DNA from: Nitrosomonas sp.
GTDB taxonomy: Bacteria; Pseudomonadota; Gammaproteobacteria; Burkholderiales; Nitrosomonadaceae
Direction of reading: 5' to 3'
Assembly: GCA_021582655.1 (NCBI GenBank)
Contig: CP091135.1
Coordinates: 166,336 to 202,640, forward strand
DNA length: 36,305 bases
A program made the translations under genes and the position numbers. How positions within the stretch are numbered: the stretch's first letter is position 1; each line of letters starts with the position of its first letter. The notes beneath the pieces were generated by a model, which made no database searches, was not told the origin of the DNA, and saw nothing but the letters and a program-made list of their open reading frames with translations. Of the stretch, positions 7,568 to 15,779 are shown one piece after another.

Positions 7568-10500
7568 AGTCGCATTTTTTCATCGACCGACCGATTTTCG
7601 CGTCGGTATTGTCGATCGTAATCGTGGTATTCGGCTTGGTGGCACTGCAAAAACTGCCGGTGGCGCAATTTCCGCAAATCACTCCGCCGATGATCCAAAT
7701 CGATGCCGACTATCCCGGCGCCAGTGCGGAAGTGGTGGCGGAAGCGGTGGCGCGGCCGATCGAAGTGCAGTTACCCGGCATCGACAATTTGTTGTATTAC
7801 GAGTCGGTCAGCACCAATGACGGCCACATGACGTTGCGGCTGACGTTCGAGATCGGGACCGATGTCGATATTGCGCAAGTGCAAACGCAAAACCGGCAAC
7901 GACTGGCCGAGCCGCAATTGCCGAACGAAGTAATCCGCCAGGGCATCACCGTGAAGAAGACCTCGCCAAGCCTGTTGGCGGTCGTGGCGCTGAGCTCCAC
8001 CGATCCCAAGCATGACGACGTGTATCTGTCGAACTACGCGCTGTTGCGCATACTCGACAATATCAAACGACTGCCGGGTGTGGGCGACGCGATGATTTTC
8101 GGCGGGCAGAGCTATTCGATGCGGTTGATTCTTGATCCCGTGCGTATGGCGCAGTTGAATCTGACGCCGACCGACATTGTCACCGTAGTGCGCGAGCAAA
8201 ACCGTGATTTCCCGGCGGGACGCATCGGCCGCGAGCCGACGCCCAACGGCACCGAACTGACGATACCGGTCATCACCAAAGGACGCATGAGCGAGGTTCA
8301 GGAATTCGAGGACATCATTGTGCGCGCTTTTCCCGACGGCTCGATGATCCGGTTGCGGGATGTCGCACGCATCGAACTGGGTGCGCAATCGTACGATCTG
8401 GAAGGCCGCTGGAACAGTCAGCCGAACACGTTTTTACTGACGTTTCTGGCCCCGGGCGCGAACGCACTCGATACCGTGCGCCATGTGCGTGCGGAAATGG
8501 ATCAACTGGCGAAAAGTTTCCCGGCCGGGGTATCGCACAACATTCCCTACGACACTACGACATTTATCGAGGTGTCGATCAAAGAGGTGTTGCGTACCTT
8601 GGCGGAAGCAACCTTGCTGGTGATTCTGGTGGTCTTCGTGTTCTTGCAGAACTGGCGCGCCACGCTCATTCCTGCGGTTGCGGTGCCGGTATCGCTGATT
8701 GGCGCGTTGGCGGGCCTGGCGGCCCTCGGTTTTTCCATCAACACGCTGACGCTGTTCGGCATCGTGCTGGCGATCGGGATTGTGGTTGACGACGCCATCG
8801 TGGTGGTTGAAAACGTCGAGCGGCATATCACCCAAGGCGGATTGTCGCCGCGCGATGCGGCGAAAAAGGCCATGGACGAAGTATCCGGCCCGGTAGTGGC
8901 GATCGTGCTGGTACTGGCGGCGGTATTTGTGCCGGTGGCTTTTCTGGGCGGCATTACCGGTGAATTGTATAAACAATTCGCGATTACCATCGCACTGTCG
9001 GTGGCGATCTCCGGTTTTGTCGCATTGACCTTGAGTCCCGCACTGTGCGCGCTGGTGCTGAAACCCGGTCATGGCGAGCCGCAAGGCTTCTGGAAGCTGT
9101 TCAATCGCTTTTTCGATTGGGCGCAAACCCGCTACACCGATGCGGTGGTTTCGATCATCAAGCGTTCGTTGTTGGCGCTGACGCTGTTTGTTGTGTTGCT
9201 GGGCGCTATTGCCGGTTTATTCAGGATAGTGCCAGGCAGCTTTCTGCCGGAAGAAGACCAAGGTTATTTCATTACCGTGGTGCAATTGCCGGATGGCGCT
9301 TCGATGACGCGTACCAAGGAAGTGCTCGATCGTATCGAAGGCTATTTCCAGAGGAATCCTGCGGTGCATTCCACCGATACCTTGGCCGGGCAGAATTTTG
9401 TATTCAGCACACGCGGCGCCAATCAAGCCACCATGTTCGTGCCGTTGCATCATTGGAATACCCGCACCAGACCGGAAGATCAAATTCAGGCGATGATCGG
9501 TGCTGCGTATCAGGAGTTCGCCAGCATTCCGGAAGCATTGATTTTGGCGTTCAACGCGCCGTCGATCGAAGGGCTCGGTGCTACCGGCGGTTTCTCGGTG
9601 CAAGTACAAGATCCGAGCGGCGGCGATTTTGGCCAATTTGCCGCGATAGCCCAGGAATTTACCGCCAAGGCGATGGAACACCCGGCGATTGCCGTGGCCA
9701 GTACCAATTTCCGCGTCAGCGCACCGCGTCTGTACGCTACGGTCGACCGTGAGCGCGCCAAAGCATTGGGTGTGCCGATTTCAGAAGTGTTCGATACCAT
9801 GCAAGCGTATTTCGGCAATCTGTACATCAACGACTTTGTCAAGTTCGGCCGTATCTACCGTGTGCAAACCGAAGCATTGCCGGAATATCGTTCCAATCCC
9901 GGCGACATCGGAAAAATCTTCGTGCGTGCGCAAAACAGCGGGCAATCGACGATGATTCCACTGGATTCGGTGGTCACTACCGAGTTTAACAGCGGGCCCG
10001 ATCCGGTCACACACTTCAACGGCTACAATTCGGCGATGGTGCTCGGCGGTGCCGCGCCGGGTTACAGCTCGGGGCAAGCGCTGGAAGCATTGCAGCAAGC
10101 CGCCGATCAAGTATTGACACCGCGCGGTTACACGCTCGACTACAGCGGCATTTCTTATCAGGAGCGCAAAGCGGGAGGACAATCCGGTGCGGTGATCGGA
10201 TTCGCGCTATTGATGGTGTTTCTGGTACTGGCGGCGTTGTATGAAAGCTGGACTATTCCAATGGCGGTGATTCTGGCGATACCGTTCGGTATTTTCGGCG
10301 CTTTACTGGCGATTTGGACGCGCGGCTTGAGCAACGACATTTATTTCCAGATCGGCATGGTGACGTTGATCGGTTTGGCGGCGAAAAACGCCATTCTGAT
10401 CGTCGAATTCGCCAATCAGCGCTACGCCGCCGGTGCTACACTCGCCGATGCGGCGCTGGAAGCGGCACGGTTGCGTTTCCGGCCGATCATCATGACTTCG

Positions 10501-10764
10501 ATGGCGTTCATCCTCGGGGTGTTCCCGTTAGTCATCGCTTCCGGCGCGGGCGCGGCAAGCCGCCATTCGATCGGCACCGGCGTATTCGGCGGGATGTTGG
10601 CGGCGACATTCCTGGCGATTTTTTTCGTGCCGTTGTTTTTCGTGCTGACCGCCAAATTCACCCGGCGCAACAAATCACCGGAACCGGCAACCGCTGCGCC
10701 GGAAGCCATCGCATTGCCGCAGCGGGATGATGCCTCGAGTCAATCCAATGAAGGGAAACAATGA
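7564..10764 (+). CDS. RND multidrug efflux pump, HAE-1 family (AcrB/MexB-like)
   Basis: Inner-membrane proton-driven pump for hydrophobic and amphiphilic compounds. At 1066 residues it has the normal two-repeat architecture: TM1 near the N-terminus (FIDRPIFASVLSIVIVVFGL), a large periplasmic porter domain, TM2-6, a second periplasmic domain, and TM8-12. The proton-relay pair Asp409-Asp410 lies in GIVVDDAIVVVENVE of TM4, equivalent to AcrB Asp407/Asp408. These acidic residues occur without the Met clusters expected of CusA-type metal pumps, so drug or solvent efflux (HAE-1) is favoured. The C-terminal tail is a short Pro/Ala/Glu-rich extension. Gene order (channel, adaptor, pump) differs from the usual adaptor-pump-channel. 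The substrate cannot be deduced from sequence. Confidence 0.96.
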   Translation: MKSHFFIDRPIFASVLSIVIVVFGLVALQKLPVAQFPQITPPMIQIDADYPGASAEVVAEAVARPIEVQLPGIDNLLYYESVSTNDGHMTLRLTFEIGTDVDIAQVQTQNRQRLAEPQLPNEVIRQGITVKKTSPSLLAVVALSSTDPKHDDVYLSNYALLRILDNIKRLPGVGDAMIFGGQSYSMRLILDPVRMAQLNLTPTDIVTVVREQNRDFPAGRIGREPTPNGTELTIPVITKGRMSEVQEFEDIIVRAFPDGSMIRLRDVARIELGAQSYDLEGRWNSQPNTFLLTFLAPGANALDTVRHVRAEMDQLAKSFPAGVSHNIPYDTTTFIEVSIKEVLRTLAEATLLVILVVFVFLQNWRATLIPAVAVPVSLIGALAGLAALGFSINTLTLFGIVLAIGIVVDDAIVVVENVERHITQGGLSPRDAAKKAMDEVSGPVVAIVLVLAAVFVPVAFLGGITGELYKQFAITIALSVAISGFVALTLSPALCALVLKPGHGEPQGFWKLFNRFFDWAQTRYTDAVVSIIKRSLLALTLFVVLLGAIAGLFRIVPGSFLPEEDQGYFITVVQLPDGASMTRTKEVLDRIEGYFQRNPAVHSTDTLAGQNFVFSTRGANQATMFVPLHHWNTRTRPEDQIQAMIGAAYQEFASIPEALILAFNAPSIEGLGATGGFSVQVQDPSGGDFGQFAAIAQEFTAKAMEHPAIAVASTNFRVSAPRLYATVDRERAKALGVPISEVFDTMQAYFGNLYINDFVKFGRIYRVQTEALPEYRSNPGDIGKIFVRAQNSGQSTMIPLDSVVTTEFNSGPDPVTHFNGYNSAMVLGGAAPGYSSGQALEALQQAADQVLTPRGYTLDYSGISYQERKAGGQSGAVIGFALLMVFLVLAALYESWTIPMAVILAIPFGIFGALLAIWTRGLSNDIYFQIGMVTLIGLAAKNAILIVEFANQRYAAGATLADAALEAARLRFRPIIMTSMAFILGVFPLVIASGAGAASRHSIGTGVFGGMLAATFLAIFFVPLFFVLTAKFTRRNKSPEPATAAPEAIALPQRDDASSQSNEGKQ

Positions 10765-11234
10765 TCAAACGTTTTTGGCGGCAACCTGTCGCCATTGTAT
10801 GGGGCTTGCTTGCCGCGATTCCTGCTTTCGCGCAAACCGAACCGCAACCGCGCCTGCCCACGGTCGAACTGACTATCGGAATGTATGTGATTCAGGCCGA
10901 GGTGGCGCAAACCCATCAACAGCACGGCACCGGCTTGATGCACCGGCAAAAATTGGGTGTCAATGAAGGGATGTTGTTTATGTATAATGCTTCCGAAATT
11001 CGTTGTTATTGGATGCGTAATACGTTGATTCCGCTAACTATCGCATTCATCGACGATACTGAAATGATCGTCAATTTGAAAGACATGAAACCGCACAGCG
11101 AACGCTCGCATTGTTCGCTCAAACCGGTACGCTATGCGCTGGAAATGAACCAAGGTTGGTTCGCGCAGCGCGGCATCAAACCAGGATTCAAAGTGCGTGG
11201 ATTACCGGTGGCGCCGGCCGGGATCCAATTTTGA
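10761..11234 (+). CDS. secreted DUF192 family protein
   Basis: DUF192 proteins are small periplasmic or extracellular proteins of unknown biochemical role. The 157-residue product begins with a cleavable signal peptide (charged start, hydrophobic stretch, AFAQ near residue 24). The DUF192 core follows: AEVAQTHQQHGTGLMHRQKLGVNEGMLF, the hallmark CYWMRNTLIPLTIAFID, and a terminal ALEMNQGWFAQRGIKPG segment, seen here in successive pieces from about residue 45 to 145. The ATG overlaps the RND pump stop by 4 bp, so it is co-translated with the efflux operon, a linkage that suggests an envelope role but does not prove it. Its stop is followed directly by the methyltransferase. Confidence 0.9.
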   Translation: MIKRFWRQPVAIVWGLLAAIPAFAQTEPQPRLPTVELTIGMYVIQAEVAQTHQQHGTGLMHRQKLGVNEGMLFMYNASEIRCYWMRNTLIPLTIAFIDDTEMIVNLKDMKPHSERSHCSLKPVRYALEMNQGWFAQRGIKPGFKVRGLPVAPAGIQF

Positions 11235-11251
11235 ATAACCAAGCCGGCAAG

Positions 11252-12409
11252 ATGTCGATCGACGAAGCGCATTACACGGTTATTTGCTGGCATGAAGCCA
11301 ATGAAGACCGATCCGTTCGTTGGCAAAGCGAAAAAAGCTTACCGCCACCGCAGCGCGTGCAAGTGATCGACGATCGCATGTCCGCCGATACCGCTTATCG
11401 GTTGGCTTGCGAAGGTACGGCGTTGTTGTGGCGTGGTGATTTTCAGAACGCCAAGTTGTTGTTGCAAGCGCTTGCGCGGCGTATCGACCGTAAAAAAACG
11501 GCGCACAAGCAATCGCAAGATTTTTCTTCCGCTGAAATTTTTCATCGTCATCGCCTCGCGCAATCGCAGCGTGCGCGCATCTTGGAAAAGCTGTTGATTC
11601 CGTTCAACGCCGATCACAGCATTCCGTTGCGCCGGGCGCCGGATGCGGGTGCGGCATGCTTGGAAGTGCATGGTCCGGGCGCCGGGCCTTATATTGCATC
11701 GCTGCGCGAATTGCTGGGATTAATCGGTGCGCATGAGTGGCGCAAGCAAGGCGTCGAGGTTTCCGCGCTGGATATCACCATCCATCCGCATTACGGCGTA
11801 TTCGCACCGATTCGCAGCGAATACATCTCGTTGCTGTTGCAAGCGCCGCCGCCCAAATCGCTGATCGAGCAATCGGTGGCGTTCGATATCGGCACCGGTA
11901 CCGGCGTGCTGGCAGCCGCGCTGGCATTGCGCGGCATCAAGCGGATTATCGCCACCGACACCGAGTCGCGTGCGCTTGCCTGCGCGAATGACAATTTGAC
12001 GCGCCTGGGCTTGAGCGCTGCGGTCGAATTGCAGCATACCGATCTGTTTCCCGCAGGCCGGGCGGCATTGGTGGTTTGTAATCCGCCGTGGATTCCCGCA
12101 CGGCCCAGTTCACCGTTGGAACGCGCGATTTTCGATTGGGACAGCCGTATGCTGCGCGGCTTCTTGCAGGGATTACACGAACATTTATTGCCGGACGGCG
12201 AAGGCTGGCTGATTTTATCGGACTTCGCCGAGCACCTGGGTTTACGCACACGCAACGAATTACTGGCGATGATCGATGCCGCGGGTTTGCGCGTCATCGC
12301 AAAATCCGATACCAAGCCCGACCATCCGCGCGTCTCGGATGCCGCCGATCCGTTGCATGCGGCACGTGTGGCGGAAATCACGTCGTTATGGCGGCTGGCG
12401 GCAAAATAA
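11252..12409 (+). CDS. class I SAM-dependent methyltransferase (PrmC/HemK-like)
   Basis: The catalytic half shows a SAM-binding loop FDIGTGTGVLAAALALRG and the NPPW motif in VVCNPPWIPARPSSPLE, the arrangement used by N-methyltransferases acting on glutamine or exocyclic amines (PrmC, RsmC, RlmA-type 'small' MTase domain). The N-terminal ~200 residues are a separate, Arg/His-rich region with no recognised motif, perhaps for substrate binding. The ATG at 11252 is preferred and gives 385 residues; a TTG at 11231 overlapping the DUF192 stop is possible, and the frame is open further upstream inside DUF192. It is embedded in the efflux-speB run with short spacing. The substrate is not predictable here. 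Confidence 0.82.
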   Translation: MSIDEAHYTVICWHEANEDRSVRWQSEKSLPPPQRVQVIDDRMSADTAYRLACEGTALLWRGDFQNAKLLLQALARRIDRKKTAHKQSQDFSSAEIFHRHRLAQSQRARILEKLLIPFNADHSIPLRRAPDAGAACLEVHGPGAGPYIASLRELLGLIGAHEWRKQGVEVSALDITIHPHYGVFAPIRSEYISLLLQAPPPKSLIEQSVAFDIGTGTGVLAAALALRGIKRIIATDTESRALACANDNLTRLGLSAAVELQHTDLFPAGRAALVVCNPPWIPARPSSPLERAIFDWDSRMLRGFLQGLHEHLLPDGEGWLILSDFAEHLGLRTRNELLAMIDAAGLRVIAKSDTKPDHPRVSDAADPLHAARVAEITSLWRLAAK

Positions 12410-12453
12410 CCGATAATGATCCGCACTATTTGACAGAAGGAACAAGCAATCAC

Positions 12454-13425
12454 ATGGCGGACGACACTCACACCCGTATCGACAGAGCCGTTGCCCAAAC
12501 CGGTGTGTACGGCATGGTCGATGAGCCGACTTTTTCCGGCGTATTGTCTTTTATGCGGCGCAATTACACCAAGCATCTGGAGGGCGCCGATCTGGTCGTC
12601 AGCGGTATTCCGCTGGATCTGGCGACCACGTATCGTCCCGGGACGCGCTTCGGCCCACAGGCGATCCGGGTTGCGTCGGCGGAAGTGGCATCGCTGAAGC
12701 CGTATCCTTGGGGATTCGATCCGTTCGAGCAGCTTGCCGTGATCGATTACGGCGATTGTTATCTCGACGCGCACAATCCGATGACGATCCATCAAGCCAT
12801 CGCCGACCACGCCCGGCACATTCTGGCATCCGGTGCGCGGATGCTGACGTTCGGCGGCGATCATTACATTTCCTATCCGCTGTTGAAAGCGCACGCGGAA
12901 AAATTCGGCAAGCCGTTGTCATTGATCCACTTTGACGCGCACAGCGATACCTGGCCGGATAGCTCGCCCGATTCACTGAATCACGGCACCATGTTTTACA
13001 AAGCCGTGCGCGATGGCTTGATCGATCCAAAACATTCGGTACAGATCGGTATTCGCACTTGGAACGACGATTTTCTCGGCATTCATGTCGTTGACGCGAC
13101 CTGGATCCACCGTCACGGCACCGACGCGGTGGCCGGCGAAATCGAACGCATTGTCGGTAACCGCCCGGCCTATTTGACCTTCGATATCGATTGCCTCGAT
13201 CCGGCGTTCGCACCCGGTACCGGCACCCCGGTGTGCGGCGGATTATCCACCGCGCAGGCGCTGGCGATGCTGCGCGACTTGGCCGGTTGCAACCTGATCG
13301 GCATGGATATCACCGAAGTATCGCCGCCGTACGATCACAGCCAAATCACCGCACTCGCCGCCGCGCACTTAGGATGCGAAATGATTTGCTTGCTGGCAAA
13401 GCGTAAAGCGGATGGATGGTTGTAA
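12454..13425 (+). CDS. speB: agmatinase (ureohydrolase family)
   Basis: Agmatinase hydrolyses agmatine to putrescine and urea with a binuclear Mn2+ centre. The 323 residues fit the family. Metal-binding motifs are in order: FGGDHY, HFDAHSDTW, and FDIDCLDPAFAPGTGTP. The surrounding stretches HGTMFYKAVRDGLIDPKHSVQIGIRT and the end ITALAAAHLGCEM follow Escherichia coli SpeB closely as recalled, which favours agmatinase over arginase or guanidinobutyrase. The ATG at 12454 is chosen over an earlier in-frame start inside the methyltransferase, because it begins at the family's N-terminus and has AGAAGG upstream. Urea released here could be useful to a ureolytic ammonia oxidiser (inference). A guanidine-hydrolysing relative cannot be fully excluded. 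Confidence 0.93.
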   Translation: MADDTHTRIDRAVAQTGVYGMVDEPTFSGVLSFMRRNYTKHLEGADLVVSGIPLDLATTYRPGTRFGPQAIRVASAEVASLKPYPWGFDPFEQLAVIDYGDCYLDAHNPMTIHQAIADHARHILASGARMLTFGGDHYISYPLLKAHAEKFGKPLSLIHFDAHSDTWPDSSPDSLNHGTMFYKAVRDGLIDPKHSVQIGIRTWNDDFLGIHVVDATWIHRHGTDAVAGEIERIVGNRPAYLTFDIDCLDPAFAPGTGTPVCGGLSTAQALAMLRDLAGCNLIGMDITEVSPPYDHSQITALAAAHLGCEMICLLAKRKADGWL

Positions 13426-13440
13426 CTTGCCAGCCGCCGG

Positions 13441-14058
13441 ATGATACCCGCCTACTGGCAGCAAGCCTGCCAAGAACTGTCCGCCTGCGATCCGGTAATG
13501 CGGCAACTGATCGCGCAATTTCCCGGTGCCGCACTGGAATCGCGCGGTTGTGCATTCACCACGTTAGCGCGCTCCATCGTCGGACAGCAGATTTCGGTCA
13601 AAGCCGCGGAAAGCGTGTGGCAGAAAGTTATCGCCACGCTACCCGGCATCACTCCGGTCATGATCGCCGGCGTTAGCGAGGAGCAGCTGCGTACGTGCGG
13701 CTTGTCCGCTCGGAAAGCGGTTTATCTGCAAGATCTGGCGAGACACTTCACGGAAGGGAATTTAAGCGAAACCGCGTGGACGGAAATCGATGACGAAGCC
13801 ATTATCGGCAGGCTGATCAAAGTCAAAGGTATTGGCCGCTGGACCGCGGAAATGTTTCTGATCTTCCACTTGCAACGCCCCGATGTGTTGCCGCTCGACG
13901 ACATCGGTCTGCAACGTGCGATCAGTCAGCATTATGTCGACAAGCAGGCGGTCGGCAAAGCAATCATGATCGAACTCGCCAAGCCGTGGCAACCGTGGCG
14001 CTCGGTTGCCACATGGTATTTGTGGCGCAGCCTGGATCCGCTGCCGGTGGCGTATTGA
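13441..14058 (+). CDS. DNA-3-methyladenine glycosylase II (AlkA-like)
   Basis: HhH-GPD superfamily base-excision enzyme that removes alkylated purines such as 3-methyladenine. The 205-residue protein has the N-terminal helix segment TLARSIVGQQISVKAA (residues ~41-56), typical of AlkA, and the helix-hairpin-helix LIKVKGIGRWTAEMF, followed by the catalytic aspartate in LPLDDIGLQRA. It lacks the extra N-terminal domain of E. coli AlkA, as do many short bacterial and yeast MAG-type members. It starts 15 bp after speB and is probably the last gene of the run. No iron-sulfur cysteine cluster is present at the C-terminus, which argues against endonuclease III or MutY. Confidence 0.93.
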   Translation: MIPAYWQQACQELSACDPVMRQLIAQFPGAALESRGCAFTTLARSIVGQQISVKAAESVWQKVIATLPGITPVMIAGVSEEQLRTCGLSARKAVYLQDLARHFTEGNLSETAWTEIDDEAIIGRLIKVKGIGRWTAEMFLIFHLQRPDVLPLDDIGLQRAISQHYVDKQAVGKAIMIELAKPWQPWRSVATWYLWRSLDPLPVAY

Positions 14059-14193
14059 CCGTTGCAGCGTCTGAAATGACAAATGCCATTTATCATAATC
14101 TCATGATGTCGAAAAAAGGCGTGGCCGAGCAAGAGCGGCCCGTGCTCCGTCAAGCCTGTCTGTTGCAACTGCGGGAGAAAGTGTATCGTTGTC

Positions 14194-14589
14194 ATGAAAA
14201 AGACTGACATTATCCAACAATTACAAATCAGCATACCCGGTTTGCTGGCCATTTACGCTTTCGGCAGTCGAATCCGGGGCGTTGCGCAGCCCGCGAGTGA
14301 TCTTGATTTGGCGGTGTTGGTAGCGGGTTATGCCGAACCGCTGGCATTATGGATGGTAGCGAGCGATCTGACGGATATGGCGGGCTGTCCGGTCGATCTG
14401 CTGGATTTGCGCGCGGCTTCCACCGTGATGCAATATCAGATCATCACTACCGGTCACCGCTGGTGGGCGCAAGACTCGCAGGCGGCACTGTTCGAGGCGG
14501 CGATATTGAGTGAGAAAACCGAACTGGACACCGCGCGCGCCGGGTTGTTGTCCGATATCCAGAGCAGCGGCAGCGTGTATGGCCGATGA
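14194..14589 (+). CDS. mntA: MntA-type antitoxin (minimal nucleotidyltransferase)
   Basis: Minimal nucleotidyltransferase; in characterised MntA/HepT systems it neutralises HepT by adding AMP units to a tyrosine of the toxin. The signature GSRIRG (24-29) followed by SDLDLAV (35-41) supplies the GSX10DXD active site, Asp36 and Asp38 being the metal ligands. The 131-residue length is normal and the frame is intact. It overlaps the hepT start by 11 bp, the usual arrangement. Because the partner toxin is broken, this antitoxin may now be without its original job. Confidence 0.9.
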   Translation: MKKTDIIQQLQISIPGLLAIYAFGSRIRGVAQPASDLDLAVLVAGYAEPLALWMVASDLTDMAGCPVDLLDLRAASTVMQYQIITTGHRWWAQDSQAALFEAAILSEKTELDTARAGLLSDIQSSGSVYGR

Positions 14590-14991
14590 TGTGCTGCTCA
14601 ATAAGGCGGCAACCATTGAGCGCTGTGTGGCGCGGGAAGGATACACCGCCGATCCGGTTAACTTTTCTACCGACTTCACCCGTCAGGACGCCGCCATCCT
14701 GAACATCCAGCGCGCCTGTGAGGCGGCTCTGGATATGGGGCAGCACCTGATCCGACGGGAAAAACTCGGTATCCCGCAAAGTGCGCGCGATGTGTTCACC
14801 CTGCTCGCGCACGGCAAATGGATCGCGAGGCATTAGCTGGCAACCTCAAACGTATGGTCGGCTTTCGTAACATTGCGGTGTACGATTATCAAATATTGCA
14901 ATTGCCGATTCTGATCAACATCATCCAAATGCATTTGGATGAGTTTTTGCAATACAGTCGGGCATTGTTGTTGAAGGATGCGAAACCATGA
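14579..14991 (+). pseudogene. hepT: HepT toxin, frameshifted and catalytically altered
   Basis: HepT is a HEPN-domain RNase whose active site is R-x4-H-x-Y. The intact-looking frame starts MADDVLLNKAATIERC and stops at 14834-14836 after about 85 residues. A one-base loss in the A run at 14816-14818 explains this: restoring one base joins it to DREALAGNLKRMVGFRNIA and a C-terminus ending at 14989-14991, which together give a normal HepT length. The catalytic motif, in the downstream frame, reads RNIAVYDY, where the family has RNIAVHDY; the TAC at 14881 is one base from the CAC histidine codon. The tyrosine that MntA would modify is kept. The gene is therefore doubly inactivated, unless the shift is a sequencing error. 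Confidence 0.88.
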
Positions 14992-15060
14992 GTCGACCGT
15001 CAATGCGTTGCTCCCGCTCTGGATTTCGTGTCGTCGTTCTTCCTTCGGTACATATTCGTC

Positions 15061-15066
15061 TATAAT
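15061..15066 (+). promoter_or_regulatory. possible sigma-70 -10 box
   Basis: A perfect TATAAT lies about 100 bp before the glycine-zipper lipoprotein gene, after the hepT remnant. The -35 region at proper spacing is poor (TTCTTC), so this is only a candidate start of the 15165-20610 transcription unit. Confidence 0.35.
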
Positions 15067-15164
15067 TCATACGATGTCGCTGCAAATAAATTCGATATAT
15101 ATAGAGACAATGCGCCAATGTCGGCATCCCGGAGCAAACGATCACAGACAAAAAGGAGCAAATC

Positions 15165-15773
15165 ATGAAGAGATTCGTTATTAGCATTACCCTGGCGGCA
15201 TTCATGCTGGGCGGTTGCGCGGGCAACATGACCAGAGAACAGCAAACCATGATGGGTTCCGGTTTGGGTGCGTTGGCCGGTGCCGGTATTGGCGCGGCGG
15301 TAGGCGGTAAGCGCGGTGCGGCGATCGGTGCGGGGATCGGCGGTTTGGCGGGCGGTATGGCGGCTTATGCATGGGCGAATGATGGATTCACCCAATCCGT
15401 CAACCGGCAATCCGATATCTGGAGAAATCAAACCGGTGTGCAGCCGGAGCCGGTGAAAGTGACCGAAGTGAATGAAAACGGGGAAACCAAGCAGCAACTC
15501 GACGTGCAAAAAATTGTCATCCCCGGCGATAAAATGATTGTCAACAACCGCTTGTCACCGGCGATCAAAAAACGCCTGGCAGTGGCGCAGAACGAGGCGG
15601 AAAAAAACGACGGCTTGGTACAAATCCTGTTCCCTGCCGATACGCCGCCGCAGATCGTTCAGGAAATCCTCAGCACCGGGGTCAGTGTGGCGCAGGACGA
15701 TTCGTTGTATGACAACAGCTTTATCCTGCTGCAAGCCCGCAGTCGAAACGATTTGGGCGATGTGAAGCTGTAG
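15165..15773 (+). CDS. glycine-zipper outer-membrane lipoprotein
   Basis: The 202-residue product starts with a lipoprotein signal, lipobox LGGC (Cys18), preceded by an AAAAAGGAG ribosome-binding site. Residues ~31-65 are a glycine zipper (GSGLGALAGAGIGAAVGG then AAIGAGIGGLAGG), the kind that inserts or packs in the outer membrane in SlyB/OmpA-like lipoproteins. The second half is soluble, charged, and rich in Glu, Lys and Gln, without a recognised domain. Six bases separate it from the cysteine desulfurase, so the two are probably co-transcribed, though a functional link is not obvious. A structural or envelope-stress role is likely by family only. Confidence 0.85.
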   Translation: MKRFVISITLAAFMLGGCAGNMTREQQTMMGSGLGALAGAGIGAAVGGKRGAAIGAGIGGLAGGMAAYAWANDGFTQSVNRQSDIWRNQTGVQPEPVKVTEVNENGETKQQLDVQKIVIPGDKMIVNNRLSPAIKKRLAVAQNEAEKNDGLVQILFPADTPPQIVQEILSTGVSVAQDDSLYDNSFILLQARSRNDLGDVKL

Positions 15774-15779
15774 TCGCCC

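Noticed and set aside
11791-12894. 367-codon antisense frame over the methyltransferase and agmatinase genes
   Set aside because: Both sense genes have full family motifs; the antisense product is low in sense and shows no domain.
14104-14207. Short frame MSKKGVAEQERPVLRQ just before mntA
   Set aside because: It overlaps the mntA start out of frame, has no ribosome-binding site, and no similarity was recognised.
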